Positions 18,629 to 29,108 of a stretch of 64,000 nt of DNA are shown one piece after another. Below the pieces are notes generated by a model that was not told the DNA's origin, searched no databases, and was given only the letters and a program-made list of their open reading frames with translations. The stretch covers positions 184,790 through 248,789 of the forward strand of contig NW_005201349.1 of the NCBI RefSeq assembly GCF_000372725.1, read 5' to 3'. The stretch's first letter is position 1, and each line of letters begins with the position of its first letter. Source of the DNA: Emiliania huxleyi CCMP1516 (lineage: Eukaryota > Haptophyta > Isochrysidales > Noelaerhabdaceae). The position numbers and the translations under genes were made by a program.

Positions 18629-19359
18629 GACGACGCTTCAGGCTCGCGTCGACGTTTCGGGCTCACCTCGAGCTTCAGGTCGACGCTTCGAGCTTCAGTT
18701 CGAGCTTCAGGCTCACGTCGACTGCTTCGGGCTGAGCCCGAATGCGGCGGCTTGCTTGCGGCGACGGTCGGGTGGGGATGCTCGATAAGCGCCTGCAGCA
18801 CAGAGAAGATAGGGTTTTCATTTTCGAGCGAAGTTTCCGAGAATCGAGATGCGAATAGTAGGCAGGCACCCAAGGGTGGGCGACGGCTAGCACCACACTC
18901 CTAATCACACACAAACACTACTCCCCAACACGCGGCTAGCTAGCCAGGCCTGCCTGTGTTACACGATGGCGACGTTCTCAATTCTGTCTGCGTGCTTTTG
19001 CTGCCTCCCGCTTGGAGTCGGCAGTAAAGCAAGTGGGTGGAAGCGGGGGCGACAGGGACGGCGGCGGCGGCATCAGGGTCGGCGATGCCGAGGCACAGCT
19101 CGATCGGTCACACCGCCATCGCCGTCGGGGAGAGGGGGGACGACACTGCTTCGGCAGCGTGCACCTCGATCCTGTACCGTGTTTGTTATGACCCCCCCCA
19201 ATGAACACACCAGTGAGGGAGGGCGAGACGATCGAGGGGTCCCGTACCATGCGGAATCGACCCTATCCGGTGCTCAAGTGCTCAAGGTGTGTGCCCATGT
19301 TTGTGCGTGGGGGGCGTTGCACGCCGCGGATCAGGCCGGGCGGCGGGGAGGAATCGGAA

Positions 19360-19460
19360 GGCGTGTCGAGGGGTGTCGAGGGGTGTCGAGGGGTGTCGAG
19401 GGTGTCGAGGGTGTCGAGGGTGTCGAGGGTGTCGAGCGGGTGTCGAGCGGGTGTCGAGTG
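19360..19460 (+). repeat. GTGTCGAGG minisatellite, block 1
   Basis: About ten head-to-tail units of 9-11 bases with consensus GGTGTCGAGG. A matching block lies at 20262-20465. Confidence 0.9.
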
Positions 19461-19701
19461 TTGTCAAGAGGCGTCTGAGGTATCGAGGTGTCCAAGGTGG
19501 CAGGTGGATGCAGTTGCAGCCCATCAACATACAACAAAAGTTGGGCAGCAGTTGCAAAGCTGTTTCATCCCTTAGTTGCAGCCTTGAGCACTTGAGCACT
19601 GGATAGAGTTGCAGCCTCAGTTGCACCCTGTTGATGTAGCACAACCTGAGCACAACCAGTATACTCTCTGTGGACATTTGAGGACATCAAGTGCCGGGAG
19701 T

Positions 19702-20085
19702 CATTGCCACTGTGCACCAAGGTGCTGTGGCCTGTGCAGGCGCAGCACCGCAGCAGCGTCGCCGCTGCAGCAGCGTCGCCCCTGCAGCGTCACCGGCGCA
19801 CAAAGCGCAACTGACCACAGCGCTCATGGCACAAGGCTGGTGCCATGAGTCAGTGGACATTGCCACTGCACAAGGTGCTGTCCAGCAGCTAAGGGCTGCC
19901 AGTACCCCATCGCAGCAGCGTCGCCGCCGCTGCAGCGTCGCCGTTGTCAGCATCGCCAGTGCACAAAGCGCAATGGACCACAGACAGGTCTGCACTCATG
20001 GCACAAGCTCACTGGTGTGAGGATTCATTGCCACTGTACAACGTGCTGTGCAGCACCTTAGGGCTACCTGAGTACTGCCATGTTT
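19702..20085 (+). repeat. Tandem repeat of about 160 bases
   Basis: Three diverged units start with ATTGCCACTG near 19702, 19859 and 20026. The first two share GCAGCAGCGTCGCCGC blocks, CACAAAGCGCAA and CTCATGGCACAAG. The third is truncated after CTTAGGGCTACC. It is non-coding as far as I can see. Confidence 0.75.
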
Positions 20086-20261
20086 GCTGCATCAACAGGG
20101 GTGCAACTGCGGAGCTGCAACTTGAGCTAGAACTTGAGAGGCTGCAACTCAGGGATGAAAGTACTGCCAGCCAAGTTTGATTGCTGCTGCAACCCTGATT
20201 TCTAACTCTGTGACTCCAATGGGTCTACGTCTCTGCTGTGTTAGGATCATCAGAGGTGCTG

Positions 20262-20465
20262 TCGAGCGGTGTCGAGCGGTGTCGAGCGGTGTCGAGGGGT
20301 GTCGAGGGGTGTCGAGGTGTCGAGTTTGGCACCTTGACACGGACGAGCATGGTTTCAGCCTAGATGGTGTCGAGGGGTGTCGAGGGGTGTCGAGTTTGTC
20401 GAGTTGGCATGGGTTGTCGAGGGTCGAGTCGGTGTCGAGGTTTGGTGTCGAGGTGTCGAGGCCAG
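20262..20465 (+). repeat. GTGTCGAG minisatellite, block 2
   Basis: Irregular runs of GTGTCGAGCG and GTGTCGAGGG, interrupted by unique sequence at 20320-20365. Same motif as block 1. Confidence 0.88.
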
Positions 20466-20818
20466 GGCTCAGGCAAGCTTTGCTGCAAACAAAAGGAGTT
20501 TTTTCTCTTCTCTCTCTCAAGGAGTTCAGAAAGAAAGAAAGAACACAGACAAACCCAAACGAGGGATGGGGGAGGAGGACAGGGTCCACACTTGCACGAG
20601 CAGGATTTTGGAAGGACGATCAGGGGCAACAGGTGGGGCTCTCCTGCTATAAATAGAGCAGTCATCTCCAGGGAGAGATGGGCGACGCACACGAACACAG
20701 AGGGACAGTGCGCACCCCGCCCTGCTCGCAGGGCGTGCACCACACAGCACACTCACAGACTTATCTGGGCACTGCACGGCTCCTCGGGATTTCTGGGGAG
20801 GTGCGTGCGTGCGTGTGT

Positions 20819-20947
<129 letters not shown>

Positions 20948-21578
20948 CGCTCGCTCGCTCGCGCGCGCCGCTTGCGCGATCGCGCGCGCTGCGCGAGCCG
21001 CCCTGCCCGCTGCGCTGCTAGGGTTGCGCTGCGGGAAGGGCTCGGCGGCCGCTCCTAGAGCTCTTCGTCGCTCTCCCCGTAGAGCGGGGCTCTCCTGCTC
21101 CTGACAAAGAATTCTTAAGATACAAGCCTCTCTCACAGCACACTGGCACGACAAGGGCGCGGACTGGCAAAGAATTTAAAATACAAGCCTCTGACAAGGG
21201 AGAGAACGACGAGAGTGGGACGACCGCGAGGTGGCATGAAGGTTGCAGCGAGAAGCGGCGAGAGACTGCGAAGAGAGATAGGAAGAGGCAGACTCCCTAG
21301 GGTGGGCGACGGCTAGCGCATCACACACCTCTCCTTAAAATCCCTGTGTGGTGGCGGCGTGCCGTCCTCCCATCCCTCCCTTGGGTTGCGTGTTTCCTTT
21401 CTTTTTCACAGCACACTGGCACGAAAAGAAAGAAAGAAAACCGACACCCAAGGGAGGGATGGAAGACACTGGCACGACAATGGCGCGTTCCCACGTTTCT
21501 TTTCGCGAGGAAGTTTTCTTGTAAAATTCTTTTCGTGGGGAGCGCGACGCGGATCTTGACGCGCGACTGGAGGTCGAG

Positions 21579-23372
21579 ATGAGCGGTTGGGTGCACCACG
21601 ATTTCCTTGGCGCATCGTCGGGGGCGAAGCCGCCCCCCCCCGACGAGCCAAAGGTTGCTACGGCGGATGAGGGGAGCGATGCGGCCAAAGCGGAGGAGAC
21701 AGAGGAATCTGCAAAGGCAGAAGAAGAGGCCGAGGCGGCGGCCGCAGAGGCGCAGGCGGCGGCGGCCGAGGCGGCGGCGGCCGAGGCGGCGGCGGCCGAG
21801 GCGGCGGCGGCCGAGGCGGCGGCGGCCGAGGCGGCGGCGGCCGAGGCGGCGGCGGCTGAGGCGGTGAGGGTGGCGGCGGAGGAGGCGGCGGCTGCCGAGA
21901 AGGCCCGCCTCGAGGCTGCGGCGGCTGCGGCGGCGGCTGCTGTCGCCGATGCGGCTGTTGCCGAGTCTACCTGCGACGAGGCGGAGCGGCTGCGCTTGGA
22001 GGGGTCTGCCCGGGCCGAGGCCGACGCGGCGGCACAGGCGGAGCCGACAGCGGCGGCAGAGGAGGCCGCCAGGGTGGCGGCCGAGGGGGCGGAGGGGGCT
22101 GCAGCGGAGGGGGCGGCGGAGGGGGAGAGGGCGGAGGGGGAGAGGGCCAAACCCTCCAAAATTGACGAAGCTTTGCTGGAGGCGGAGAAGGCGGCGGAGG
22201 GGGAGAGGGCGGCGGAGGCGGAGAAGGCGGCGGCGGCGGAGCAGGCGGCGGAGGCGGCACGGCTCGCGGAGGAGAAGCAAGCCGCAGTGGAGGCGGCGGC
22301 GAGGGCGGCAGCGAAGAAGGCCTTGACGGAGGCTGCGGCGGTGGCCGAGGCGGTGAGGGAGGCGGCGGCGGCGGCGAGGAAGGCTGCGCTGGCGGAGGCT
22401 GAGGCCGCCGAGCGAGGGCGCCTGGCCGCCGCAGAGTCTGCGGCGGCGGCGGCTGAGGCTGCCCGGGCGGCGGCTGAGGCTGCCAGGGTGGCGGCGCCAG
22501 CACCAGACATCCGCCCTATGTCGACGCTGCTCGCGGCGGAGAACGCGCATCTCTTGGCAGAGCAGGCGCAGCAGGCGGCCGGTGGTGCGCTCGTCGCGGC
22601 GATCGCGCTCGTCACGTCCGCGCCGGGCGGCATGCCGGACATGGTGAGCCTGCACGCGGAGCTGCTGGCCGCGTCGCAGCAGCAGCAGAGCGCGCAGGAG
22701 TACCTCCGGCAGGCGAACGACTCTCTGCGCGGCGCCAAGCCGACCCTCGAGGCGGCGATGCATTCGCTCGTGAGCGCTCAGGCTGCCCGCGCGCCGGCGT
22801 ACGGCGCGCCGCCACCCGCGTACGGCAGCGCCGCGCAGACGTACGACCCCTCCCACGGGACTAAGCGCACGCTGGACGGCGACGCAAAGGTGGCCATGTA
22901 CAAGACGGTGCTGTGCAAAGGGTTCGCGTCGGAAGCTGGCTGCCCGTACGGCGCCAAGTGCAAGTTTGCACACGGGCAGGAGGAGCTGCGCGCGAGGCCG
23001 GCGCCGGCGCCTCCTTCTGCCCCACCGACATCGCAGCAGTATGCGCCTCCGAGCGCCTACTTCAGCGGGATGGCGGCGGCGGACCCGTATGCGTACGGCA
23101 GCAACCCGATGCCGCCGCCGGACCCGTACTACGCTGCGAGGCAGCTGCCGGCGGCGGACCCGTATGCGAGGCAGCCGGCGGCGGCGGACGCGTACGTGAG
23201 GCAGGGTACCGCCGGCGCGCCCTCACCGAGGACTTGGAAGACGACGCTTTGCAAGCATCACGCAGTCGGCAGGTGCACATACGGTGACCGTTGCAACTTT
23301 GCACACGGCATGGAGGAGCTGCAGGCAAAGGTCGATGAGTTCGGCCGAGCCATGGCCCCCCGCCCACATTGA
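21579..23372 (+). CDS. Tandem CCCH zinc-finger protein (TTP-like)
   Basis: A 597-residue single-exon protein. Residues 40-310 are an Ala/Glu/Arg-rich predicted long helix built on an 18-base coding repeat (six or so AAAAEA units at 21760-21860). Residues 330-400 are helical with Gln runs. Finger 1 near residue 447 is preceded by YKTVL and has spacing C-x8-C-x5-C-x3-H. Finger 2 near residue 557 is preceded by WKTTL and has C-x7-C-x5-C-x3-H. The lead-in (Y/W)KT-x-L-C is the tristetraprolin/ZFP36 hallmark. Known proteins bind AU-rich RNA and control mRNA decay. The fingers are about 90 residues apart rather than the usual 18, joined by a Pro/Tyr/Ala linker (DPYAxQ repeats). Confidence 0.85.
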   Translation: MSGWVHHDFLGASSGAKPPPPDEPKVATADEGSDAAKAEETEESAKAEEEAEAAAAEAQAAAAEAAAAEAAAAEAAAAEAAAAEAAAAEAAAAEAVRVAAEEAAAAEKARLEAAAAAAAAAVADAAVAESTCDEAERLRLEGSARAEADAAAQAEPTAAAEEAARVAAEGAEGAAAEGAAEGERAEGERAKPSKIDEALLEAEKAAEGERAAEAEKAAAAEQAAEAARLAEEKQAAVEAAARAAAKKALTEAAAVAEAVREAAAAARKAALAEAEAAERGRLAAAESAAAAAEAARAAAEAARVAAPAPDIRPMSTLLAAENAHLLAEQAQQAAGGALVAAIALVTSAPGGMPDMVSLHAELLAASQQQQSAQEYLRQANDSLRGAKPTLEAAMHSLVSAQAARAPAYGAPPPAYGSAAQTYDPSHGTKRTLDGDAKVAMYKTVLCKGFASEAGCPYGAKCKFAHGQEELRARPAPAPPSAPPTSQQYAPPSAYFSGMAAADPYAYGSNPMPPPDPYYAARQLPAADPYARQPAAADAYVRQGTAGAPSPRTWKTTLCKHHAVGRCTYGDRCNFAHGMEELQAKVDEFGRAMAPRPH

Positions 23373-25115
23373 CACGCATCGTGCGAGCGGTGGCAGGGGT
23401 GGGCGCCCAGTAGGGCGGCGGCAGCGCAGCCTCGAGAGCCACAGTCTGGTCAGGTTTGGGCCCAGGGTTGCTGCTGCCTGAGAGCGCCTTAGGTGTTAGT
23501 AACAAGGGGTGATGCTCCGATAAACCCGCCGGATCTTCGACAAAAGCAGGGACATTTCTTTTTTTGGAAGGGTAGGTGTGAATACAGCTTTCTGGTAGGG
23601 TTACATCGACGAACTATGCGGCAATCGACTGGGGGGCAGCCCCCCAGCACATCCCGCACAGAGACCTGGATGTAACCCGATTGTGAGCGTGAGTGAAACC
23701 GCCGATGCGATTGCTCATTGCTCAGTCAGTGACCGACAGTCAGTCGCAGCAGACTTTGACGATTGGCGGCCTCGCGCCCTCAGTCGCCCTCCTCTACTAA
23801 CGGCCCTGCCCCAGCCCAGATGCCTCATCCAGGGTGGTGCAACCACTCGCGCAGGGAGGGAGAGACAGTCGGCGATCTGCGCCGCGCAGATGAGCTCCGC
23901 CTCGTCTGCGTCGAGGACGTCCACCGCAGGGCTATCATAGCGCCATATGACGCACTGCCTGTTGTTCATTACTTCGCAGGTGCCAACGTCGAGGCAATCT
24001 CACTGGTGGCGGCTGCACTCCCGGCCGGCGGTAGGAGAGATGAAGGCTAATGTACTTGGCAGTGTACGGGGACTTCCGGCGTGAACAGTGCCCCGGGACG
24101 AAAGAGGAGGCGACGTCTCTCTCGTCCACGAGCGCCTCGATGTGCGCATCGACGGTGTAACCAGCTTTGAGAGACGGGAACGAACGGCGGTGAATCGCCG
24201 ACAGGTGCGCCTTCGTTCCTACCACCACTCCCACCACCGCCAGCTCCGCCGTGGACCTTGCCGGGCCCTCTGATGATGTAGTACCGTGGAGCAGTTCGTC
24301 CGAGCCGTTGTTGTACTCTGCTGTGGCGCCAGCTCGGTGTACAATACGGACGAAGACGGCCACAGCAACGGTGTAACCAGCGCGAGCAGGCAGCGCGAAC
24401 CGCTGTGCCTCGACGCCGGCCGCCGAAATCCTCTCCGAGTTCTTTGGCATTGTTTAAGTTCTTTGGCATAGGGGAACAAACAACAAACATTGCTAAATCT
24501 CTCTAGGGGAACCCCAACCCTAAATTTTCTTCGCCTGCGGCGGGCCATCACTTGGATTCGCTGCTTTCGGATTCATTAGCTCTTTCGCACGCCTTTATCC
24601 GTCACTCCCCCGAAGATTGGAGGTGTTGATTTATGCACAAATCTATGTGTTGCGAGCGCTAGATGGCGAAATTTTCTTCGCCTCCGGCGGGGCCGCTCGC
24701 CGCGGGGCAAGAGAGGGACTTTTGTCGATGTCGGCTAGAAGTGCTGCACCTTTTTGAGAATTTCACCCCAAGTAAGTACCATGGGGGCCAGGAGCCCTGA
24801 GCACTTGGAGTGCGGCTATCAACCTCACATCCAGGGCCGGGGAGCTCTAAGAAGCGCAGCCACCCCGCTGAGCGCTGTGGCCCGACGATTGATTCTAGGA
24901 GCACTTGGAGCACTTGGAGTGCAGTCATTAACCGCTCACATCCAGGGCCGGGGAGCTAAGAAGCGCACCCAGCGAGCCGGATGATCGGCATCGGGCTACG
25001 GGCTAGAGAGCCCTGACCCTATTGAGTCTTGGAATAGTCTTCCCTCATTTCCTTTGATTTTTCAGACACGCAACGCTCGCGCCACACCATCGACCTCACC
25101 GACCGCCCCCGACTC
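23373..25115. other. Intergenic
   Basis: No confident gene. A 171-residue minus frame at 23935-24450 has fairly normal composition but no recognisable domain. A nested hairpin lies at 23598-23678 (separate entry). A duplicated segment of about 70 bases (24795-24866 and 24907-24980) contains CATCCAGGGCCGGGGAGCT. The last 60 bases precede the CEP104 start. Confidence 0.5.
23598..23678. other. Nested inverted repeat (hairpin)
   Basis: Outer arms GGGTTACATC (23598-23607) and GATGTAACCC (23669-23678) are perfect complements. Inside, CTGGGGGG, CAG, CCCCCCAG (23629-23647) forms a second perfect stem. It does not fit tRNA. It could be a structured RNA, a terminator-like element or a small MITE. Confidence 0.55.
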
Positions 25116-26204
25116 ATGTCTCTCATACCCTACACGGTTGCGTCGTGCTCGTCCGAGGACGAGCAGCACCCCGCCCGCGAGCTGCAGAGCTTCCACTCGC
25201 AGTCGCGCGGCTGGCAGAGCTCTCGGTTCTGCGACTTTCCTCAGGTGTTGTGCCGCCACGCTGCCCTTGCGATCCCCCGGCCTGAGACCGCGCCGCTTCA
25301 CGGCGCAGGAGATCGTCCTCAAGTTTGGCGGCCCGGTCAACGTGCAGCAGGTCCAGCTGCTCTCGCACCAGTTCAAGATTGCGACGCGGATCGAGCTTTT
25401 TGTCGGGTCGCTTGCCGAAGGGCAGGCGGAGCCGCCGGCGTCGGGCTTCGAGGGGATCCAGTTCTCGCGGCTCGGGCACTTCTCGCTCGACTGCAACGAG
25501 CGCTCCAAGTTCCAGGCGCGCGAGCTCAAGACGGTCTACGTGCCGCGCCGCGCCGACGGCCTCTACCTCCGGCTGCTGCTGCACAAGTGCCACGTGAACG
25601 AGCACAACCTGTACAGCCAGCTAGGCCTGCTGGCGGTGCGCGTGATCGGCGACGGGGGCGGCGACGGCGAGCGGCCCCTCGACGCGCCGCTCTCCCGGCT
25701 GGCGACGCGGCCGCCCTTAGCGCCGGAGGAGGCGGAGGAGCGGGCCGGAGGCGCGGTGGATGGCGGCGTGATGGCAGCCGCCCCACCCTCCCTCCGCGAG
25801 TTGCGCGGGGAGATGCGCCGGCGGCGGTTGAGCGTCCGGGCGGGTTGTGGACAGGCGCTGCTGCACGAGCTGCACCGCGACAAGGAGGAGGCCGTCCGTG
25901 CCGAGGAGTACGAGCACGCCAAGGCGCTCAAGACACGGATCGAGGCGGCGCCTCCCAGACCCCTCCTAGAGAGTCTTCCCCCGCAGCCGTCCCAGAACGT
26001 GCCTGGAGCGGCCCTAGAAGAGTGCGGTCGCTCTCCGCCGCAGGAGCTGCGCGGCGTCGGCGTCGAGCTCTCCTCGCTCGAGCGTAAGAAGCTCGCGGCT
26101 GTGCAGGCTCGTCACCACTCCTGCCCACTCCTGCCCCCCGACCTCCTCCTCCTGCTCCTCCTCACCCACAACCACAACCACCTCGCCCCCTCCTGCTCCT
26201 GTCT

Positions 26205-26235
<31 letters not shown>

Positions 26236-28961
26236 TCCTGCCCCTCCTGCCCCTCGACCTCCACCCACACCTCCACACCCGCAACCACCACCCCGCTCCA
26301 CCCACACCCCACCGCCCACCCGTGCCTCGACCACGACCCCGCCCACCCGCCCCGCAGCGCGAGGACTACGACGCGGCAAAGTCGCTCAAAGACCAGATCC
26401 TCGCCCTCCGCTCCTCGGCCGGCGTGCCCGTCCCCACGCCGCCCCCACCCACCCTCGGACTCGGCTCGTTTGGCGGCGTGCCCGGCCGGCGCGCCGCCGC
26501 GCCGCCGCCCGCCTACGCAGGCGCGGCGGGCGGCGCGTCCCCCGAGCCGCCACCCGAGCTGCGAGCGGCGCGGCGAGCTGGCGGCGGCGCAGTCTGCAGA
26601 AAGAGCCCGCCCCCCCGGACCGCTCGCCGACCCTGCGCTCATAGGCGCAGCAGCGGATCGACGAGATGGCGCGAGACGCGATGGCGCGCCGCCCCGCCGA
26701 GCCAGCTCCTGCCCCGCCGCCGCCGCCCCACCCTCGCAGCCCGCCGCCGTCCGGCGCCGCCCGCGCCGCTCCTACGCCGCCGTTGGCCGGCGGGATTGTG
26801 CGGCCACCGTCCTCGAGGCAGCGGTCGCCGCTGCCACCGCCGCTCTCGCCGCCGCTGCCGCAGCCGTCGCCTCCGCCGTTAGCTTCGACAGGCGTGGCAT
26901 CGCCAGCGGAGGAGCAGCAGCGGCGGCGGGAGCAGCAGCAGCAGCGGCGGCAGCAGCAGCAAGCAGAGCGACAGCGGGACGGCGGGGAGGAGCGGGGGGC
27001 GGAGCAGCAGAGGGGGGAGAAGCGTGGCGGCGGAGGCCCCGGAGGCGTTCGGCGCGCGACCAACCAGCGCGAGCACGACGAGCGACCGATCGCGGCGGCG
27101 CCTCTGTCCGGCGCGGAGAGCGAGGCGGCGGAGGGCGTGGACGACGTCCCTCCGCCCGAGCCGCTCGAGGCTGCGAGCCGCAAGGAGGCGGAGGCGTGCG
27201 GCTTGCTCGAGCTGTACGGTGCGGAGACATAGCCGAGACATAGCCGAGACATAGCCGAGACACAGCCGAGATTCCAACTCACTGTGCGGCGCGGAGACCC
27301 GAGAGCCCGTTCCCAAACCTTCCCGTCCTCCACTAGTGTCCTCCTCTGAGCCGCCCCCTGCGCTCCCGCAGGCGAGGAGGTAGCCGCGCGCGTCTTCTCT
27401 CGCAGCTGGCAGGTGCGCCAGTCGGGTATGGCGGCCGCCGCGGCGAAGGCGCCGTCGCTCGTCGGCGAGCGGCGTGCCCTCGCCGCCGCCGCCAAGGTGA
27501 TGCTCATCGGAGCATCGGACAAGATGGCGCGCCCTCAGCCTCGCAACAGCCGGCCGCCGCCGTTTCTCCGCCCGTCGCTCACCCGGCGTGTGCGCGCCGC
27601 GCCAGGTGAATGTGTTTCTCGCCTCGCTCGATGTGCTCGCGGCGCTCATCAGCTCGCCCGGCGCGCTCGGATCGCGCGACAGAGGGTCTGTTCACGACGC
27701 GTGCATGACGTGTCCTAACAATGTCGCACAGGCGCGCTCGGCTCGCGCGACGCGGAGCGAGAGCTGCGCCCGCTCCTCCTCTCCTGGCGAGACAAGCTCT
27801 CCGACTCGAACGGACGCGTGCGCGAGGCGGCCGAGGGCGCCCTCCTCGCCCTCTGCTCTCTGCCAGCGATCGGGCCCTCCGCCGTCGGTGCGTTGCTCGT
27901 CGCGCCGCTGCCGCCGGCCAAGCGGAACAGCTCGCAGGCGTGGCTCGGCCGGCTCGCGCCGCTGCAGCGCCTCCTGCGCGAGCATGGGCCGCAGGTGGTC
28001 GAGATGTCCGACAAAGACCACGACCCGTCCAAGACACGTGTCCGCAACACGTCCATGACGTGCTTGGCAGGTGCGCGAGCTGTCCGACCCAGCTTTGCGG
28101 CTCGTCAAGGAGGCGCTCGGCTCTGCCTCGGGACAGGCGTGGCTATCTTTCGGCCGCACCTCGGCCGCACCTCGGCCGCACCTCGGCCGCACCTCGGCCG
28201 CACGTCGGCCGCACCTCGGCTGAACCTCGGGGCAGGTGCGCGCTGAGGCAACCGAGGCGGCGCGCGAGCTCTTCGCGCTGGTCGGAGACATGCAGGTCTT
28301 CGCGAGGCAGCTTGCCGACCTCAAGCCGGCGCTGCGCGACCCGCTCCTCGCCTCGCTCGAGCAGCGCTCGGCCGAGCCGGCGAGCGAGTCTGGCGAGGGC
28401 GGCCGCCGACGCGGCGGCGGCGGCGGCGGCGGAGGGCGGGGGCGGAGTCCTGCGCTGCAAGGGCCGCTCTCTTCATCCGGCGTGCGAGAGGGCGGCGAGG
28501 AGGCGGGCGGGTTCGAGGTCGGGCCTGACCAGTGCCAGTTTTGCTTGCGGCGCGACGCGGCGTGGGTGAGCGAGGAGGCGCTCGACCTCCACTTTTGGAA
28601 GGAGTGCCCGCTCCTCACCTCGTGCGAGCAGTGCGGGCAGGTGGGAGCCCCGCCCCGCCGCCCACCGCTGTGGCGCCTCGATGAAGCCCCCCCCCCCCAC
28701 ACACACCCACCCACCCACCCCTCCTCCCCGCCTCCCTCCCACCCGCCGTGCCAGGTGGTCGAGGCTGCCGGCCTTAACGAGCACCTCCTCTCCGAGTGCG
28801 ACTGCTCGAAGCCCTTCCGCTACGGTCCGCCGCTCGGCGAGGACGCGGAGTACGTCGGCTGCCCGTTTTGCCAGCAGCCACTGCCGTCGGACATCGACGG
28901 TTTGCGGCGCCACCTCGCCCATGAGTGCGCCGCAAACCCGCGCCTCATGGACCAGCAATAG
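25116..28961 (+). CDS. CEP104: CEP104 homologue (ciliary-tip protein)
   Basis: Ten exons join without a frame break into 958 residues, close to the roughly 925 of animal CEP104: 25116-25244, 25309-26106, 26358-26591, 26651-27218, 27372-27523, 27606-27660, 27732-27994, 28071-28136, 28236-28640, 28755-28961. The N-terminal jelly-roll domain contains ARELQSFHSQSRGW and RFCDFPQ. Next come coiled-coil segments with EDYDAAKSLKDQI, and a DERPI motif. A TOG-like helical domain spans about residues 600-800. The C-terminal zinc-finger array has CQFC, LDLHFWKEC, CEQCGQ and LNEHLLSEC. CEP104 binds tubulin and EB proteins at plus ends and promotes ciliary elongation. Four introns (26107, 27524, 27661, 28137) have GC donors. 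The exact position of intron 3 (26592-26650) is the least certain. Confidence 0.9.
28149..28222 (+). repeat. 11-base tandem repeat inside a CEP104 intron
   Basis: Six to seven copies of CCGCACCTCGG fill most of the 99-nt intron 28137-28235. Confidence 0.9.
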
Positions 28962-29108
28962 CGAGCGGCCAGGTCCGCAGCGGGGACGCGATCGCGCTCG
29001 GCTCTTCCCCCGAAACCCTGCTGTGCCTGTGAGCTGTGATTGTAATTTTCAATTTTCAAAAAATTATCTGACTTCAAAACTCTGCACAGACCCAAAACAC
29101 ATACTCGC

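Noticed and set aside
21967-22503. Pro-rich minus-strand frame
   Set aside because: Shadow of the Ala/Glu-rich coding repeat of the CCCH zinc-finger gene.
23598-23678. tRNA gene
   Set aside because: The hairpin lacks T- and D-arm signatures and an anticodon arm of normal geometry.
23935-24450. 171-residue minus-strand frame
   Set aside because: Composition is acceptable but no motif, homology or gene structure supports it.
25054-27243. A single 729-residue frame through the CEP104 region
   Set aside because: It reads through several introns; only the exon-joined version matches CEP104 from end to end.
28137-28235. Exon-echo structure in this CEP104 intron
   Set aside because: Only CAGG is shared between the donor side and the next exon start, too little to claim duplication.
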